A stretch of 14,996 bases of DNA from CAYSYY01 sp964576115 [NCBI: uncultured Gemmatimonadota bacterium] (GTDB taxonomy: Bacteria > Blakebacterota > Blakebacteria > Blakebacterales), in contig CAZNUA010000068.1 in the NCBI GenBank assembly GCA_964576115.1, positions 1 through 14,996 on the forward strand. Reading direction: 5' to 3'. The position numbers were made by a program, and so were the translations under genes. The notes under the pieces were generated by a model. The model was not told the origin of the DNA, did not search any database, and worked only from the letters and a program-made list of their open reading frames with translations. Positions 13,590-14,996 of this stretch are shown here, piece by piece (positions within the stretch are counted from its first letter, which is position 1; every line of letters starts with the position of its first letter).

Positions 13590-14996
13590 TCAGCGAATGA
13601 AGGTGTAGGTGTACTTCATCATGATGGTGCGCTGGGCGCAGTATTGTCCGTCACTCTCCAGGGGAACGAGCGGGTCGATCGTCCGACAGTCGTTGATGAC
13701 CAGCCACAGATCGCGCCCCTCGCTCAGGTGCCAGCGGACCTGGCCATTCAGGCTGACGATCTCGGTAGCGCTGTTGTACTGCAGAAAGGTGTTGGCGCTC
13801 AGGTGGGTGTTCACCGCTCCCCGCAGCCGCAGACGCGCCAGATGGGAGTCGAAAGCCTGGTCGCGGCCGTGAAACCGGATGAGGTTGGCATTGTACTCTG
13901 CGACCAGTTCCAGATGCCGCGACGCCCGCCAGGTCAGGGTGGCCCGCCCGGCGGCGATCCTGCCATCGTAGAAACCGCCGCCCCGGACTTCGCCGAAGAA
14001 GCGGAAAAGGGCGCTTTCCGGCATCTCGAAAAAACAGAAAAAGGCGCTGGAACGGTAGCGGCCGGCGGGGACCTCGGCTGTCTCGGAGAGCGAGAACGTC
14101 TCGGGGATTTCCTCGTATTCGGAGTAGGCGCCGAGCATGACCATCAGGCCGCTGCGGAACTGGACCGGGTTCATGACCTGGATCAGGTTCGATTCCAGGG
14201 CTCCGTCGGCGTTGCGTACGAAACCGTTGAGGAAAACCCCCGGCTCGATCATACGGATGGCCGAGTCATCGCGCCCCGGCAGGCTGTACGCCAGACGGGT
14301 TCGGACAAAGACGAAATCGCTGCGGGTGCTGAAACCCAGGCCGGGCATCCAGTCGGGACCGCACCAGGCCGCGGTGGCGAAGCCGTTCAAGCCCCGCTGG
14401 CGCCGCCGCTGCCACTCGGCCATGAAGAATCCGCTCTCGAGCGACCCGGTGCGGCCTTCGCCCATGAGATCGTCATCGAAGGTCTGGGACCACTTTACGG
14501 TCAGGTAATCGTCACCGCCCACGCGGATCATGCTGTCCAGCCCGTAGGCCAGGTTGCGGCTGCCGTCGGCGCCGAGCCGGTGAGTGACCATGCCCCCCGC
14601 CCACGAGTAGGCATTGAAGACCTGTCGCCGCAGGCGGATGACCCCCAGGTTCTCGGCTCCCCGCGAGGGCGCCTCGTCGGTCTGCATGTCGATGACGCCG
14701 ATATCCCAGTTACCGATGCGTCCGACCAGGCGCCCGCCGCCCAGGATCCGGACCGGCTCCCCATCGAAGTTCAGACCGATGCGGCGGCTGTAGAAGAGCC
14801 GGCCCATGAAGACGGTGCCGAAATCGAAGATCCCGGCCCGTTCCTGGAAGAACTGCCTCTTCTCGGGCATGAAGAGGCTGAAGCGGCTCAGGTTCACCAT
14901 CTCATCGTCGGCTTCGACCTGGGCGAAGTCGGTGTTGACGGTCAGGTTCAGGGTCAGGTTGCCGGTCAGGTTGGAGCGGATGTCCAGCCCGGCCTG
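13590..14996 (-). CDS. DUF5916-family outer-membrane barrel protein, C-terminal part (cut by window edge)
   Basis: The frame is open to base 14996, so the gene begins outside the window; 468 C-terminal residues are visible. The start of the visible part (NLTLNLTVNTDFAQVEADD, 13-31) followed by MVNLSRFSLFMPEKRQFF (33-50), then RAGIFDFG (53-60) and a FYSRRIGL / ILGGGRLVGRIG stretch, is the characteristic DUF5916 core. The rest is a series of amphipathic strands with aromatic girdles and ends in YTYTFIR, consistent with an outer-membrane beta-barrel C-terminal strand. Family members usually carry an N-terminal CBM9-like carbohydrate-binding domain, which would lie beyond the edge. The ATG at 14900 is internal, not the start. 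The biochemical role of DUF5916 is not established; surface carbohydrate handling is inferred from the usual domain partner. Confidence 0.9.
   Translation of the reverse strand, partial: QAGLDIRSNLTGNLTLNLTVNTDFAQVEADDEMVNLSRFSLFMPEKRQFFQERAGIFDFGTVFMGRLFYSRRIGLNFDGEPVRILGGGRLVGRIGNWDIGVIDMQTDEAPSRGAENLGVIRLRRQVFNAYSWAGGMVTHRLGADGSRNLAYGLDSMIRVGGDDYLTVKWSQTFDDDLMGEGRTGSLESGFFMAEWQRRRQRGLNGFATAAWCGPDWMPGLGFSTRSDFVFVRTRLAYSLPGRDDSAIRMIEPGVFLNGFVRNADGALESNLIQVMNPVQFRSGLMVMLGAYSEYEEIPETFSLSETAEVPAGRYRSSAFFCFFEMPESALFRFFGEVRGGGFYDGRIAAGRATLTWRASRHLELVAEYNANLIRFHGRDQAFDSHLARLRLRGAVNTHLSANTFLQYNSATEIVSLNGQVRWHLSEGRDLWLVINDCRTIDPLVPLESDGQYCAQRTIMMKYTYTFIR

Noticed and set aside
11323-13608. Long open frame (761 codons) on the plus strand
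   Set aside because: It is the antisense of the five-repeat lipoprotein, overlaps the end of the YccF gene and shows no recognisable domain; the minus-strand frame has a lipobox, a ribosome binding site and regular repeats.

Overview
The window is GC-rich chromosomal DNA from a Gram-negative bacterium that has lipoproteins and an outer membrane. A PadR-controlled orphan 'duplicated' permease (ADOP family), a DUF5916 outer-membrane barrel, a YccF membrane protein and several large secreted proteins together point to an uncultivated soil or sediment lineage such as Acidobacteriota, Gemmatimonadota or an Eisenbacteria/Krumholzibacteria-like FCB relative. This placement is an inference from family content; no rRNA or other marker gene is present.

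Layout. (1) 15-1561, minus strand: an AbiEi/AbiEii toxin-antitoxin operon with a 4-base coding overlap and nested palindromes just upstream of the antitoxin start. (2) About 1562-2227: a conspicuously AT-rich stretch that holds a start-less reading-frame remnant (1707-1979) and a candidate promoter, but no convincing intact gene. (3) 2228-10393, plus strand: a secreted class-C-beta-lactamase-fold serine hydrolase; a large lipoprotein that looks like a TIM-barrel glycosidase relative with an inserted beta domain; a translationally coupled secreted partner of unknown function; then a PadR regulator coupled by GTGA to an ADOP permease. (4) 10440-11387, plus strand: TrmO-like tRNA m6t6A methyltransferase and a YccF membrane protein. 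(5) 11416-14996, minus strand, convergent with the previous block: a lipoprotein built from five tandem beta-rich repeats, preceded by the C-terminal barrel part of a DUF5916 protein that runs off the right edge.

How the genes work together. The TA pair is a self-contained defence or maintenance module. The hydrolase, glycosidase-like lipoprotein and secreted partner are probably exported and could act on an extracellular or periplasmic polymer; the lipoprotein and its partner are translationally coupled, so a joint function is likely. PadR and the ADOP permease form the usual two-gene unit, and no ABC ATPase is in the window. TrmO and YccF are housekeeping-type genes. The DUF5916 barrel and the five-repeat lipoprotein may form a second envelope pair.

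No tRNA, rRNA, CRISPR array, insertion sequence or integrase is visible. The observations most worth following up are the five-domain lipoprotein, the coupled glycosidase-like/partner pair, the nested TA operator and the four-copy 18-base repeat at the start of the permease gene.
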